From Norana najaformis (lineage: Eukaryota; Annelida; Clitellata; Crassiclitellata; Hormogastridae): 64,000 nt of DNA. Where the stretch lies: contig OZ029917.1 of the NCBI GenBank assembly GCA_964023275.1, positions 29,402,005 through 29,466,004 of the forward strand, written 5' to 3'. A program made the position numbers and the translations under genes. How positions within the stretch are numbered: the first letter of the stretch is position 1; the number at the start of each line of letters is the position of its first letter. The notes beneath the pieces are model-generated. The model made no database searches and was not told the DNA's origin. It was given only the letters and a program-made list of their open reading frames with translations. This document shows, piece by piece, positions 1 through 13,500 of this stretch.

Positions 1-43
1 ACTCGTTACATTTTCTACACATAATGACCAAGGCTTTAATGTT

Positions 44-470
44 TTGATGACTCATTCTGATTCGAAATCGCTTCATTCTATCACTCCTGTTGAGTCATTT
101 CCATCAGATCATGTTGGAATTTTTAAAAAAATCCACTTCCCATTTAAAGAACCTCCAAATTATAAAACTGTTAAACTTCGCCCAAGGCATCAACTTAATG
201 CAAAAAACCTGAAGCATGATATTTTAGCATTTCCCTTGTGGTTAGCTCCTACACAGACAACTTATGCAGTTCAAGCTTACTTTAACCTTGCCTCTTGACA
301 GGAAGATTTCTTTAAGAATCAAGAGAGTAGTAATGAGCTTACCATTTATAATAGGTTGGAATTTGTTAATTATTTAGTATGTGAAAAATTTCTTCATCCT
401 AGTTTTTCATCTCCAGTAGTCTAACTACTTAAGCCAACAAAACGAACCATTCTAAAACTTTCCGTAGCAG
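44..470 (+). pseudogene. L2/CR1-like LINE fragment (end of endonuclease, linker to RT)
   Basis: The first reading frame contains SDHVGIFKKI followed by a proline-rich stretch and KTVKLRPR. This is the usual layout at the end of the APE-type endonuclease of L2/CR1-like LINEs: an SDH catalytic motif, then a basic linker to the reverse transcriptase. The frame closes at 298. A second frame after it (FFKNQESSNELTIYNRLEFVN) may continue the linker. No RT follows, so this is a truncated relic. The related segment at 30.26-30.69 kb has the same SDH-proline layout. Family level is likely; the exact clade is a guess. Confidence 0.5.
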
Positions 471-1175
471 TCAGCTTGAAGCCAAGGAAATTAGCTGAAA
501 TTTGCAGAAGAGAACAGTTTCTCAATGGAAGGGCAATAGCAAATTTGTATATGGGAAATTACTGTAAAATTTATATTTATTTATAAATAAATATATTATA
601 AATAAATATAAATAAAGATATCTATTTACTTCAAAATTTTTCCATTTATTTTATAGCTTTCTGCACTTTTAGACATAGCAGGTTTCAGCTGTGATGCGAG
701 AAAGCGACTTCTAATCAGCGAGCCATCTTTAGAAGTTTTAGAACAAATATTAAAATATTATTGCAAATGAAAAGTGAAAAAGGAATCCAACGTATTAGTA
801 TTATTATGAAAACTGTGTAGATGTGCACACCAGACAAATATTTTGACATAAGCATTGTTGTTGTCCTTGGACATCTCATACGCAACGTGTTTTATTAAAA
901 CGAGAGCTTAACAATAATTATGCAAAAAAAACTGTGCACAGTACACCTATTTTCCACTTAATAGATCTAGACATTTCAAGTACATGTTTATTTCGGTTCA
1001 CATCTGGTGTGCGTTATCGATTTTATCATAAGCTGACGTAAACAAGGTTCATTATGAACGGAAGTCAGTAATTGAAACCAATGCCGTATGAGCAAGCGAA
1101 TAAATTCTGTTTACATGTCTGGAATTAATTTCTTAGAACATCTGGATATACATAGGGCAAGTAATTCCAGAAATA
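471..1175. other. Upstream region, no gene seen
   Basis: No coding pattern found. Positions 560-640 are an AT-rich run of TTTATAAATAAATA units. The stretch ends just before the 5' region of the colmedin gene and may contain its promoter; no confident core promoter element was identified. Confidence 0.4.
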
Positions 1176-1221
1176 CTACTTGGCAATATAGAAAAGCGCG
1201 CTGGTCTATATTGCCAAGTAG
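1176..1221. repeat. 15-bp perfect inverted repeat just upstream of the start codon
   Basis: Arms 1176-1190 and 1207-1221 (CTACTTGGCAATATA and its exact complement) are separated by 16 nt. The hairpin ends 28 bp before the ATG at 1250, so it lies in the 5' untranslated region or proximal promoter of the colmedin gene. Confidence 0.75.
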
Positions 1222-1249
1222 ATGCATTTAGGTTCGCAATTTTAGCAAA

Positions 1250-1588
1250 ATGGCTGTTGTGGAGCGAGATAAAGATTTTAGACCGATTGGTCGACTTTGG
1301 CTTCACATTAAAATTTTATATTTCCTTTTATGCGTGTTCTGCCTATTAACTATAGTGTTTTTGTTTCTACTATGGCATGTAAATCACACTAATTTTGAAA
1401 AATATTCTGGTGGACTCTGCAGCCCCGTTTTACAGCGTACGAAACTAACTGGATTATTACGAGTAAAACGGAACTTAGCAAAAGTAAAAAATGTGGAAGA
1501 TCGCGGACCAAAAGGAAATTTACGAAAAGGAATAAAAACTCGAAATCAAACCGAATGGGTGTGGATGTCTTCATTTTCTAGAATTCCG
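1250..1588 (+). CDS. Colmedin exon 1: cytoplasmic tail, transmembrane anchor, furin site
   Basis: It starts at the ATG after GCAAA and encodes 113 residues. The donor is CCG|GTAAGT at 1589. It contains the single hydrophobic segment (rich in L, F, V, C), the RVKR site and the [11 protein letters not shown] motif that precedes the cysteine pair in colmedins. Confidence 0.85.
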
Positions 1589-4500
1589 GTAAGTTATTTT
1601 CATATCAGTTGATTTCGGGTTTTATGCAATTCAATGCACAAATTTGAAAGAGTGATTGTTTGCCATATGAATTTGATTTAATGCATTTATGATATGATAC
1701 GATATGATACGATATGATACGATATGATACGATATGATACGATATGATACGATATGATACGATATGATACGATATGATACGATATGATACGATATGATAC
1801 GATATGATACGATATGATACATTTATGATATGATACGATATGATACGATATGATACGATATGATACGATATGATACGATATGATACGATATGATACGATA
1901 TGATACGATATGATACGATATGATACGATATGATACGATATGATACGATATGATACGATATGATACGATATGATACGATATGATACGATATGATACGATA
2001 TGATACGATATGATACGATATGATACGATATGATACGATATGATACGATATGATACGATATGATATGATGTAATACAATGCAATACAAACAAACTCTAAA
2101 TTATTATATAAATACATTAACTCTTGAACAAAGTCAAGTTGTAATGATCATTGATATAGTCGATATCACATGTAGTCAAATTGAACTATGATACTATCAT
2201 TGAGCACAGTGTAAATAATAAGTATAGCAACAACTACTATCGCTACAACGTGCACTTTCTACCTTATCGTGATATTTGTAAGTATTTGGTTCGCTAAAAT
2301 TGACCCATACACAAAAATTATATGCTGCATACTATTTCTGTGGTTATCCTTGAGCTCTAGCACTTCACGTTAACATGTCACACAATCGTTAATGGTAATT
2401 TGGAATTAATTTGCTTGTAACTTTGCATTTAGAAATATGTTAACCTAAGCAGTCGCCAACTCTCCAGGAGAACTTGTGAGTGCTTTTCGGCACGCAGTAA
2501 TTAAATGCAGTAATTATTTCGAGAAATTTGTATGAATTGTGCGCCAGCTTATGGAATCAAAGGCCGTTGCCGTCACCCTCCTCCTTTATCCAGGCTGGGA
2601 CTGGCACTACCACAAACAAGGCAGTGGCGGAGTTAAATTGTAAATAAAAAGTGATACTGCACTATATTCTAGCCTCTACAATTTGGCATATGATGTAAAT
2701 GTTGTAAAATGTTGTAGAGTCACACATTGCAAAGTTTTTGCGCATCGACTAAGGACTACTGTCCACCCGGATTTCCAGGAAAGCCAGGACTACCAGGTTG
2801 GTAGTAAGCTTTGTTTCCTTAGAGATGCGCGATATACAAAGTGCTCAGAGCGCTGTACTGTCAGTCGGACAGTTGAAGGTTAAAATCCTCGCCATGACTA
2901 AAATTTATATTGAGATTTCGACTCCAAATGCACCGACGGCACAATTAATTGAAAGATCAGGAGGCGAGGGAGAGGACTTTTTAAATTTAATTTAAATTTC
3001 GACTCCAAATGCACCGACGGCACAATTAATTGAAAGATCAGGAGGCGAGGGAGAGGACTTTTTAAATTTAATTTATTTTTGCTTATTTATTTATTATTTA
3101 TTACGATTTTTATATATTAACTTTGACATTCAATGTTCAACATAGGTAAGTCTTCTCCCTCTAACAACAGTGGCGGAAGGCAGATACATGCAAGATTCAT
3201 ACATCGCCTCTCCAGTCAAAGGATTTGTCTATTAGGGATCGCGGTGCAAGAAGTGTGCGGTCCATCGAGTGTATCGATACAGTTCCCGTCACCAGTTCGA
3301 GGCATGTTCCAGCCCCTGAGGTCGGAGTTTTCAGAATTTCCCTTGCTTTACAGCTTATAACTCTCGGTTTTGAGCCAGGCCTCCAGCCCTGTCCCTTCAG
3401 AGACACTCATCGTAGTCAATTGATGAAGATGTGTGACAACTCTCGGCCCCGAATTACATACCCGTTCCAGTGACCTCTAGTGACCGACTGCAAGTCGTTA
3501 TTTCACCGATTGATTGGGACTAGACCGTCTCACTAAAATGTCCGTAATGAAATGCAGCGGTAGGTGCAATTCTTCCGTAACGTGTGGAATACGGTGTTCG
3601 GGCAAGGCAAACATACTACCTTTGAGCTACTTCGGGACGGATCAAGCAGACGGGTGTTGCGGCAACTCAGCAATCGCTTCAAGCTTTCACCACCGCCAAG
3701 GCAGAAATTAATCTAAAGAAATTAATCTTCCTCTTATTGTATCCAACCAGTCAACCGCTTGAAGGATGGATGCCCGATTGCTATCTCCTTATCCGGCTGA
3801 GTCAACACTCCCAGCCGATCACTTGCCTTTACAGGCGGCCGCATATAATTTGTCATACCAACCGGGCTACCGGCACATGTCCCTTCATGTGCTCTCTTGG
3901 TATCTCATCGACAAAGGGTGTGTGACAACCCTCCAAACCGGATTTACATGCTCTCTCCCGATGACGGCCAGTGATCAGGGCGCAAATCATTACTGCATCG
4001 ATCGGTTGGCACTCGATTCAACTCTCTTAATAATTCATCATTAAGTGGGCAGTGGAGGGCCCATTCTCCCTCCTTCCGTACAGAGTACGGTTGAACAGTG
4101 AACAGTGTCGGCCAGTGAACAGCCTGTAAGAGCAGACGGTGTTGCGGTACCCCGCTCATTTAGTCGAAGTCGACCTCACCACATGATTCCTACGCCGCGA
4201 CGAGATCACACGACGCAGATTACTAGGCTCTTCGTCTCACGGTATCCAACAAATCGACCTCTGAAAGGCCATCTAATATCACCGACAGAAAGCAATCGGC
4301 GAGCACACTAGGGTAACCACTATGTATATGAGTGGCACTGTTAGAGGCCGTGGAGCTGCCGCGATGTACACAGGAGCGACCGTAGCACCCTTGGTCACTC
4401 CTAGTCCAGCTAAGCATACTCTGCTGGCACGACTCACCACGAATAGACTAAATGAACTCACTGGATAGTCATGGTTACTCCCGCAGTTTACTGGCTGTAG

Positions 4501-7500
4501 ACTGAATCTATATATATATTCTGTCCATGTTTAGCAATTCCAACAGAGGAAGTGGCTGAAGCTTTATTCGAAGTCTACTGTCGAATGGGAATTCCTGAGA
4601 GGATCCATACAGATCGTGCCAGTTCACATCTGACATGATGGCGGAAGTCAATAAATTGCTATTGATCAGGCATACATTGACTAGTCCTTACCATGCAATG
4701 GGTAACGGATGTGTTGAGAGGCTTAATGGCACCATTAAGACTGCTCTAAAGAAATTAATCGTGGAACAACCTAAGGAATGTGATCGTTTCCTTACGCCTT
4801 TATTGTTTGCACTGAGGGATGCTGTTCATGAAAGCCATGGGTTCATTTCTTTCGAGTTGATGTTCGGAAGAAGTTGTCGAGGAGTAGTGAAGATATTGAG
4901 AGAGTTGTTGACAAAGGAAGAAGTCGATGAGGAAGTGAAGGATGCATACAACTATGTATTAGATTTTAGTGAAAGAATTGAGGAGACTTGCAAGATTGCA
5001 CAAAGCGAAATAGAAAGGTCTCAAAGTAAGAACAAGAAGTGTTATCACAAGAAATCGAGAATGAGAAAATTTGAGATTGGTGACAAGGTATTATATGAAC
5101 TGTGCGTATTATTGATAACTGTCAAGGCCAATAAATTAATGGTTTAATGGGAAAGACCATATGTGATTCAAGATCGACTTGGAGATTATGATTATCGGGT
5201 TAAAATGGCACCAGATAAGGTGAAGACATATCATGTGAACATGCTCCCGGAGTATGATGAGCGCGAGGCTATAGGAGTCAATGATATGATGGAAGAGTTG
5301 ACAGGAGCTCCAATTACCTGATTTAGAAAGAGTTTGTGCTACAGACAGATACTTCAAATAGTGGCATAGGAGCTGTCTTCACGTAGGAAATTGATGGAAT
5401 CAAATACCCAGTGGCATACGCAAGTAGGAAGTTAGTGCTCAGAGAGAGAAAATATTCTGTCGAGGAGAAAGAATGTCTGGCCATGGTGTGGGGTGTGCGG
5501 AAGTTCGAGAGATACTTGTTTGGACGACAGTTTGTGGCGGAGACGGATCATTGTGGACTCCAATATCTTAAGACAGGAAAATAACCAATGCTAGAGTGAT
5601 GAGGTGGACTTAGTCTTGCAGAATTATAATTTCAAGGTGAGGTATATAAAGGGATCTGCGAATGTAATTGCAGATTACCTTAGTAGGAGTTTAGAGTAAG
5701 TAAGAGACTAGGTAAGATAAGTTGTAGAAGAAGGTAGATAGTGTTTAATTAGTGTAATCAAGTGTGTGATTGCTATATGCGAGAAATGTTATGGGATTTT
5801 TTTTAAATGTATGCTAAATTTTCCTAAGTGGAGGAATGTTGTAGACTGATTCTATATATATATTCTCGCCATGTTTAGCAATTCCAATTTATTTTACTAT
5901 TATATGAACTGTGCGTATTATTGACGTATTTATGCGTGTATTAGAATAAGATTTTGTGTTGACTAACGTGATTACTTACTTAAATACTTGGCCGGCTTAA
6001 GACGTTCTAACCAATAAAAATAGCAAGGCCAGCGTAGGTTCTAAAAATCTTTTAAATACGGGGAATATAAGATGGTTGAACTGATTTTAAGGGCAATCAA
6101 CTTGGATGTTGATGGATTACTTTGACCGCAATTTGCTATAGTTTGTGAATCAATGCAGACGATATTTCAAACTGATGTTTTGATTGCCAGCCAATCACGA
6201 TTTTACTTGTGTCACTTTCGACCAATGGCGACGCGTTAGCCAATGAGGGGACGCAATAGTCGTGACTTCTTATCTACTGTAAACCACTGAGCAGACTAAT
6301 ATTTCATACAAGAACCATGAAACTACTACAAGGATAGGTGAAAGAGGCAGACGATCATTTCGGCTAATAGAAAACGATGGAACATTCGATGTAAAAAACC
6401 GTTGCGGTAGTCAATTGACGTCTGGATGTTGGACAGACAGGGTCCTCGTCGCTGTCTGGCTCACTGGGAGAAGAAAACCGGCAGTTTCGGACTATTGTTG
6501 AGTTGAACTGCGTTCTCGTATAATGAGCACCTGTATCATGAGCCTTGGCTCATTGATACAGGTGCTCAGCCTGCGAATCGTCGTGTAAAGACATAGTTTA
6601 TATCTAGAAACTATCGTCTGAAAAGTTTGGATTTAATCCATAAAAATTGCGTTCGTTCGGACTTATTAACCTAAGCTGAGGGTCAGTTAAGATCTACATC
6701 TTTGACTGCATTGTACATCGTCGAGGAGTTGCCTCTTTGGGCGGTTACGTGCGAACGTAGTGGATATAAGGATTTCTTTCCTTGGTCTGCAAGGAGTAAA
6801 CTTCGAATACCTAGCGTCCGATCTACGAGGTATGTCGTCGTGGTGAGCGGAACTGTTCGCAAAGTTGCAAGCAGTGGTGAGTGACAATTCATCCATTCCT
6901 TCGTGGAGATAAAGAGACTGAGATCACACATTGAGTCAGCTAAAGACTTAATCCGAGTCAAGAAACAAGAGTAATATGGCCATCAAAGTTGTGGGTGGTT
7001 AGGGAAATAGGATTAGGCTTTGGTTAAGAAGCTGACCTTAATTAAGGTTTAATTAAGACTTTGACATTATAATATATTGATTGATTCGACAAGCTTTATT
7101 CAATCATATATCGTTGTCTAATATGGTTGTGGAAACAACGAGCTATTGTAACATCATTACAATTTCCACAAGATATAACATGCTAATTTAAGTCAGACCT
7201 ATATCTATCCTATTAGGTGACTGAACCCCGATTAGTGTGTATATCTACTTATTTGCTAAGCAAGCAAGGACCATTTAGTAAGTAAGTGACTGCAACAATA
7301 GTCACCAATACCTAGACACGAGAGAGTAAGATACAGGGGTTGCACTGGGATCAGACTAACAATGGATGGTTACTCCCATGGTTTTCCCGCGCGTTAGAGC
7401 AGGAGGCGAGGAAGACGAAGGTCACTTTCCTCAAATGCTTAGGTTGAGAAAAGTTATATCTTAATCGTGAAGGAATCGCCTTTGTATTTATGCTTTTCAG

Positions 7501-10500
7501 CTTTCACGCGCAGTGTCCAATTTTTTTATTTTAACTAAACGAGTTGTAAATAACGCTATTATTAGTTATTTCAAATTTGCAAAAAGTAATTATCAATTTA
7601 TCAATCATCAGTCTAACTAAAGCATGCAAAAGCTTGTCATAGTTACAATATTTGCTCATAAACCATTAAAAAATGTAGTTTTGGATTTCGTTTTTGGAAC
7701 TTCATAGCAAGTAAATTCTGTCCACATAGGCACTTCTGTAATATAAAACCGGTCCAGACTCCAATTTTGGATTTGCGTTGTGTCTCCACGATTGCTGCCA
7801 GTGATACGTCCATGCCTGCAAGTGTCGCCTGAAATATTCCTAACAGCAAGCCTGCAGGAGCCGCTAGACATGATTGGGCATGTCAGTGAGCTGACGTCAG
7901 CATCAATACCAGTATTTAAGGTGCGATTGCGTAGAACAAAGGTGAAGTTTTCTTATATAGCTGTAGCTAGTGTGTGAGATTTAATTTTGAAATGAATAGG
8001 CGAGGCTGTGTTAACCATCCAGAGAATTTTTGCTATGTTTGTGGTAAATATACTCTTTGTGACCAGCGCAAGAAGTTAACTAAGAGAGTGATGATTGCTT
8101 ACAAGTATTATTTTGGATGTCAAATCGGAGACCAGGATAAAAGTTGGGCACCTCATGTCTGCTGCACCGTGTGCTACTCTGGGCTTACACAGTGGCTGAA
8201 TGGCAAAAGGAATTCAATGCCTTTTGCTGTGCCTATGGTGTGGCGCGAGCCAAGAAATCATCATGCAGACTGTTATTTCTGTATTAATAAAGTTGCTGGA
8301 TTTTCAAAGAAAAATAAGTCTAAAATCGTTTATCCTGATTGCGAGTCCGCTCTAACGCCAGTGCCGCATGATGAAGAGAATCCAGTACCATTTCCGCCTG
8401 CTGTGGGTGCTGATGAAACGGACAGTTCTGATGGTAATACAGAAGATGACGTTACTGTTTATGAATCCAGTGATCAAGATTTGGAAGAGGGTAGGCTGCA
8501 TTTGATAAGGCAAGGTGAGTTAGATGATCTGGTGAGGGACCTATCTTTGTCAAAGGAGAAATCTGAACTGTTAGCCTCCAGACTAGGTGAGTGGAACTTG
8601 CTTCAAAAAGGTACCACAACATCACACTTCCGTTATCGTCACAAACAGTTAGCTACATATTACAAAATGGAAAATGATATCTGTTTCTGTACTGACGTGA
8701 ACGGTTTCATGCTGAATTTAGGTTGCGAATACGTTCCTGATCAGTGGAGACTGTTCATAGATTCCAGCCAAGCGAGCTTGAAAGCTGTAACGAAAAGCCG
8801 TCTGTTCCTATAGCCCACGCTGTAGGCCTCAAAGAGACATATGATTCAATGAAACTCATTTTGAAAGTGATCAACTACTCAGACCACAAATGGAACATCT
8901 GTGCGGACCTCAAAGTGGTAGCACTTATTCTAGGCCTACAGCTGGGGTACACAAAACATATGTGCTTTTTGTGCTTGTGGAACAGTCGTGATGACAGCAA
9001 CCATTACAAAGTGAAACTGTGGCCTCCTAGATCTGAGCACATTATTGGTCGGCACAACGTGCAACACGAACCATTGGTTGATCCATTGAAAGTGTACTTA
9101 CCACCACTTCACATTAAACTGGGCCTCATGAGAAATTTCGTAGTGGCAATGGATCGCACTGGACAAGGCTTCCAGTATCTGAGAGATAAATTTGGAGCCG
9201 TCAAAACTGATGCTAAGCTGAAGGCTGGAATTTTTATTGGGCCAGAAATCTTTGAACTAATGCGTGATACTGTATTTAGAACCAAGCTCAACCCACTGGG
9301 ATTTGCCGCTTGGGATGCATGTACGTTGGTGGTGCAAAACTTCCTTGGGAATCACCGAGCTGAGAACTATGCTGAACTCGTTAGCAACATGCTAACAGCA
9401 TATAAGCAACTCGGCTGCCGGATGTCACTAAAAATACATTTCTTACATTCCCATCTGGATTTTTTCCCACCAAACTTGGGTGATGTAAGCGATGAGCATG
9501 GAGAGAGATTCCATCAAGACATCTCCACCTTTGAAGCAAGATATCAGGGCCACTGCAATTCCAACATGATGGGCGATTACTGCTGGTTTTTTCAGCAGGC
9601 AACAGCGGCCACTCACAAGCGCAAGAGCAAGTGTCTAAAGCACTTTTGAACTCGTATAGAGTTAAACTAGAGACAAAATTTCGAAATGTATGCTTTCATC
9701 TGAGTAACATACATATATTTATATTACATTTTAAAACATATTTTAATTTCAAGTTATAAAAGAATAACATTTTGTTTCTTGTTATGAATACTCTGAGTTT
9801 GCATAATTACACAGTTATAAGGAAATACTACTTCTGTGAAGAGTTTGCATTATTAGCATGTATACTGCATATCTTAAGATCCTGACGTGCCTCACAAAAT
9901 CTGACTTCAGATTTGGAATCAGCAGATTCGATTTAGTGTAGTACACGTAACATATGCCTAGTAGCAGGCGAAAAAAGTTTTCGTGTGATCCAGTGTTATA
10001 TTCGGCGCCACATTTCATACTCTGGTTTGTGTGACCTAATGCCATAGTTTCTAACCGTCTCACTTCTTACTGGCATTTCCAATAGCTAACTTATTGAGGC
10101 TTCAGATACCCCCAAAATGCTACTTCAGCCAAAACTACCAATAAAACAAAAAATACTAATATCAACATTACTACTATCAACATTTCTAAATAAATTGCAA
10201 ATATTGTACCTATCTTTGACTAAGTCTATTACAGTCTTAATCTGACTTTTCAGTTAATAAGCTTATCTTTTCTGTCGTTGGTCCAAGACAAGCAAAAGTT
10301 CGCTCTGCAGAGCATGTTTTAGTCTCCATTGTCCAAAGTATAATCTCATTTTTTGTATTGGACTTCTGCAAGCTGTTTCCGTGTCTTCCTTGATTCTCTT
10401 ATTGGCTTTGCACATGCTTTTGCATTGTAGCAACCACTCACTTTAGCATTATTGCAGTAGCACTATAAAAGTTAAAAGATTATTATTCTGTATAACAATT

Positions 10501-13500
10501 TTACATAGGTAAAAAAGGCGAAGTCGGAAAGCCAGGAGAAAACGGATTCCCAGGTAATTTTAAATTCGCTAGGTGAGAAAGATGTTTTGAAATCTTAATC
10601 CACTGAACCATTGTTAGAAAATTACGTCGATCAGACTGCGAGAAATCTCAGAGGCTGTGTTTTTAGAGATGGTAATGTAGCCACGTTCCTTTTAGCAAAT
10701 TACCAATATTGTAAATAATATTAGTATTGTACTTTTCTAAGTCATTTTCTAAAAATTTAAACTCAGTAATAAGGTACATATTTTCATATATTCTACTATG
10801 TTGACAACTTCGTAGGATTTAATAATAGTAAAACTAGAAAATATAGATTTTTTGACATCAACGTAAGTACATTAATCTAATTATGCAGGAGGTTCGAATT
10901 CCCGCAATGGGAGACCCTTTGCGGGAATTCGAACCATTGCGGGAATTCGAACCTCCTGCATAATTAGATATTTAAACATCAACGTAGGTACATAAGTACC
11001 TACTTTGATGTTTAAATATCTACATTTTCTAGCTTTACTATTAGACTATGAAAAATTATCCTGCCCTCTTATGCCAAGGCTAAGAAAATGAAGTCGCTAA
11101 CACTTCATATATGTAGCTGCCTAGTTATTACAGTGGTGTGCAAAAATTTGGAATCACTTGCCGATTTTTTCAGTTCTGCATTCAAGTGTATATGTCTACA
11201 CTTGAATGTTCAAAGGGAACACGAATATCGACAGGATTGATGATCAGAATTTAGAGACTGAAGCTAAGCTTGTGAGTGCTTGAGTCCTAATAATGTGAAA
11301 GTTTGACTAAAACCGATGAAAGGTAATTTCAATACAGATTATACAGGGCGAGTATAATATGACAATAAGACACGCATACCCAAAAGGCCTTAACACTCTA
11401 CTCATCAGAGTGTATGGTCATAAAGTGAGTTGCCTTTAAATTCTGTGGCATCGTGTAGTGTTTTTAAGGCCACTTTAGTGAAAACTGAGCAGTACTGGCA
11501 GGAGCTGTTTGGCTGACGGGTCAATTAAATTGTTTCCCACTGCTACTGTGGAAGTAAAAAGTTAACTAGTCAAGGGAAAGATGGAGGTGATCGCAATGGA
11601 AACCCAAGTTGAGAAGTTGATACTATGATTCTGTGGGGGTGTAAAGGGATTAAGAATCAAGACCTGAAACAGACGGAGAATCAAACAGTGAAATTGAAAT
11701 CAGGCTCTGAGTCAGAGGTAGAAAGTCAACAGATTCGCCGGTTGCTTAAAAAGAGATCTGTAGAATTTAAGAAATATAAATTAACTGAATTATTACGATC
11801 GACTGAGAAACTGAGTAAAATACAGAAAGAGGATTTTATTCACTTGATACAGATTAAGGAAAGAAAATATGTAACCTGTGAAAAGGCTCAGAAAGACACT
11901 GAGCTATGGCAGGATATAAACAAAGATGTTCATAACGCAGAAGAGTTGGAGTGTGACTCAACAGGAATTGTACAGTTAGAGAGAAGTGTTAGTTGTTTGG
12001 GAGGATTTGAGGTTAGGTATCCGAGTGAAAGTCTTAACATTATTAAGGTTAAGCAAAATTTAAAAGGATCAATTGGTGCCGTGGAAACGCGCGGTATAGT
12101 TCTGGTGTAGATAAACGCCTGAAATGTACGATGATGTAGTATTTGTGAGCGGGAAAGCCTAAACGAAGGTGAACGATTGGATTGGGGACAGGTTAGTTCA
12201 ATAAATGGAATGTATAGTTGGAAGGGAAGAAATTTTAATAGATAAAAGGGAGAACCTCCATCTCATAAGACGATGTGAAAATGTTAAAATGTTAGTTTTC
12301 TCAGCGATTAGGCAGATTTTTATTTCGAACAGTGCCAGTTTTATACAGATTTGTCATTTATTTATTTAAAAAAATGCGAATCCTTCGAGTTTGCTCTATC
12401 ATGTCTCAGACCACACCCTAAGCGATCTTATAATTTGATGAGCCCGAGCTCTGTCTTTAAGTGGTTAAAGTGGAACTTGTGAATGTATCGTATTTAATAT
12501 AACTTATATATATACACTGTGTCCGGAAAAATTCCAAGGCTTTACGGTAAATATGAAAATAATTAGTAAACATTAATCGATTTTTAAAATTCCAAAAACA
12601 GTTTAATCCTGAAATATTATTTGCACTATAATTGTTGTTTTGGCGTAAAAATTTTATAACAATTTTGTCTTCCTCGCTGAACGCCATTTTTCTAGCAACT
12701 TTCTTTACAAAATATAAAATTCAAATACGTCACTGTGACGTAATTTTAAACGGGGGCCGTTAATAAATTACAAAGAATTTTGTTGGTAATTATATATTTC
12801 AGGATTAAACTGTTTTTGGAATTTTAAAAATCGATTAATGTTTACTAATTATTTTCATATTTACCGTAAAGCCTTGGAATTTTTCCGGACATAGTGTATA
12901 TGCGTTATTCGTCAGATATATATATATCTGCGTTATTCGTCAGATATATATATATATATATTATATATATATATATGCGTTATTCGTCAGATTATTGGCA
13001 AATTATATCCTAGAAAGATTTTTCTGAATTCATCCACTCAACTATATTTTGTAGAATGACCATGTGCGCTCTCAGCTTTGACTGCTTTGACTAATAGATA
13101 TGCCCATAAGAGTTCAGAAAGCAAAATCTTCGTTGTTAAGCGACAAACGGTTTTGTAACAGCTGATGAACAAATTTATTAAATGGAGAGAATCTCATCTT
13201 AAACTCGGAGAGCTATGATCGTGGACCGGACAGGCAGAAAATGTAGCTTTGTCAGCAATTTATAGTTAGGCCAACAAGTTTTGGACACATTATAGTTTAG
13301 CAACTTTAGATTTTGTGATGTCGTACATCGCAGTGAAAAGATTGATTGTCTTCTCTGCCCGAATCCATTCGGGGATGAGATAAGTGAAGTGGTTTGTCGT
13401 TGATTTCCTCACAGATAATTGTGGGTTGAACAACTTGTCCAAGGTCGCTACGCAGTGGGTTGAGGCAGAATGGAATCCGCTACGCTCCGATTACGAGGCA

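Noticed and set aside
1605..2117. Long minus-strand open frame of repeating [10 protein letters not shown]
   Set aside because: It is a translation of the 10-bp satellite; frames in all phases stay open because the unit lacks stops.
2683..2883. 66-codon frame over colmedin exon 2
   Set aside because: The frame differs from the collagen frame; the FC...YCPPG and Gly-X-Y pattern fixes the real one.
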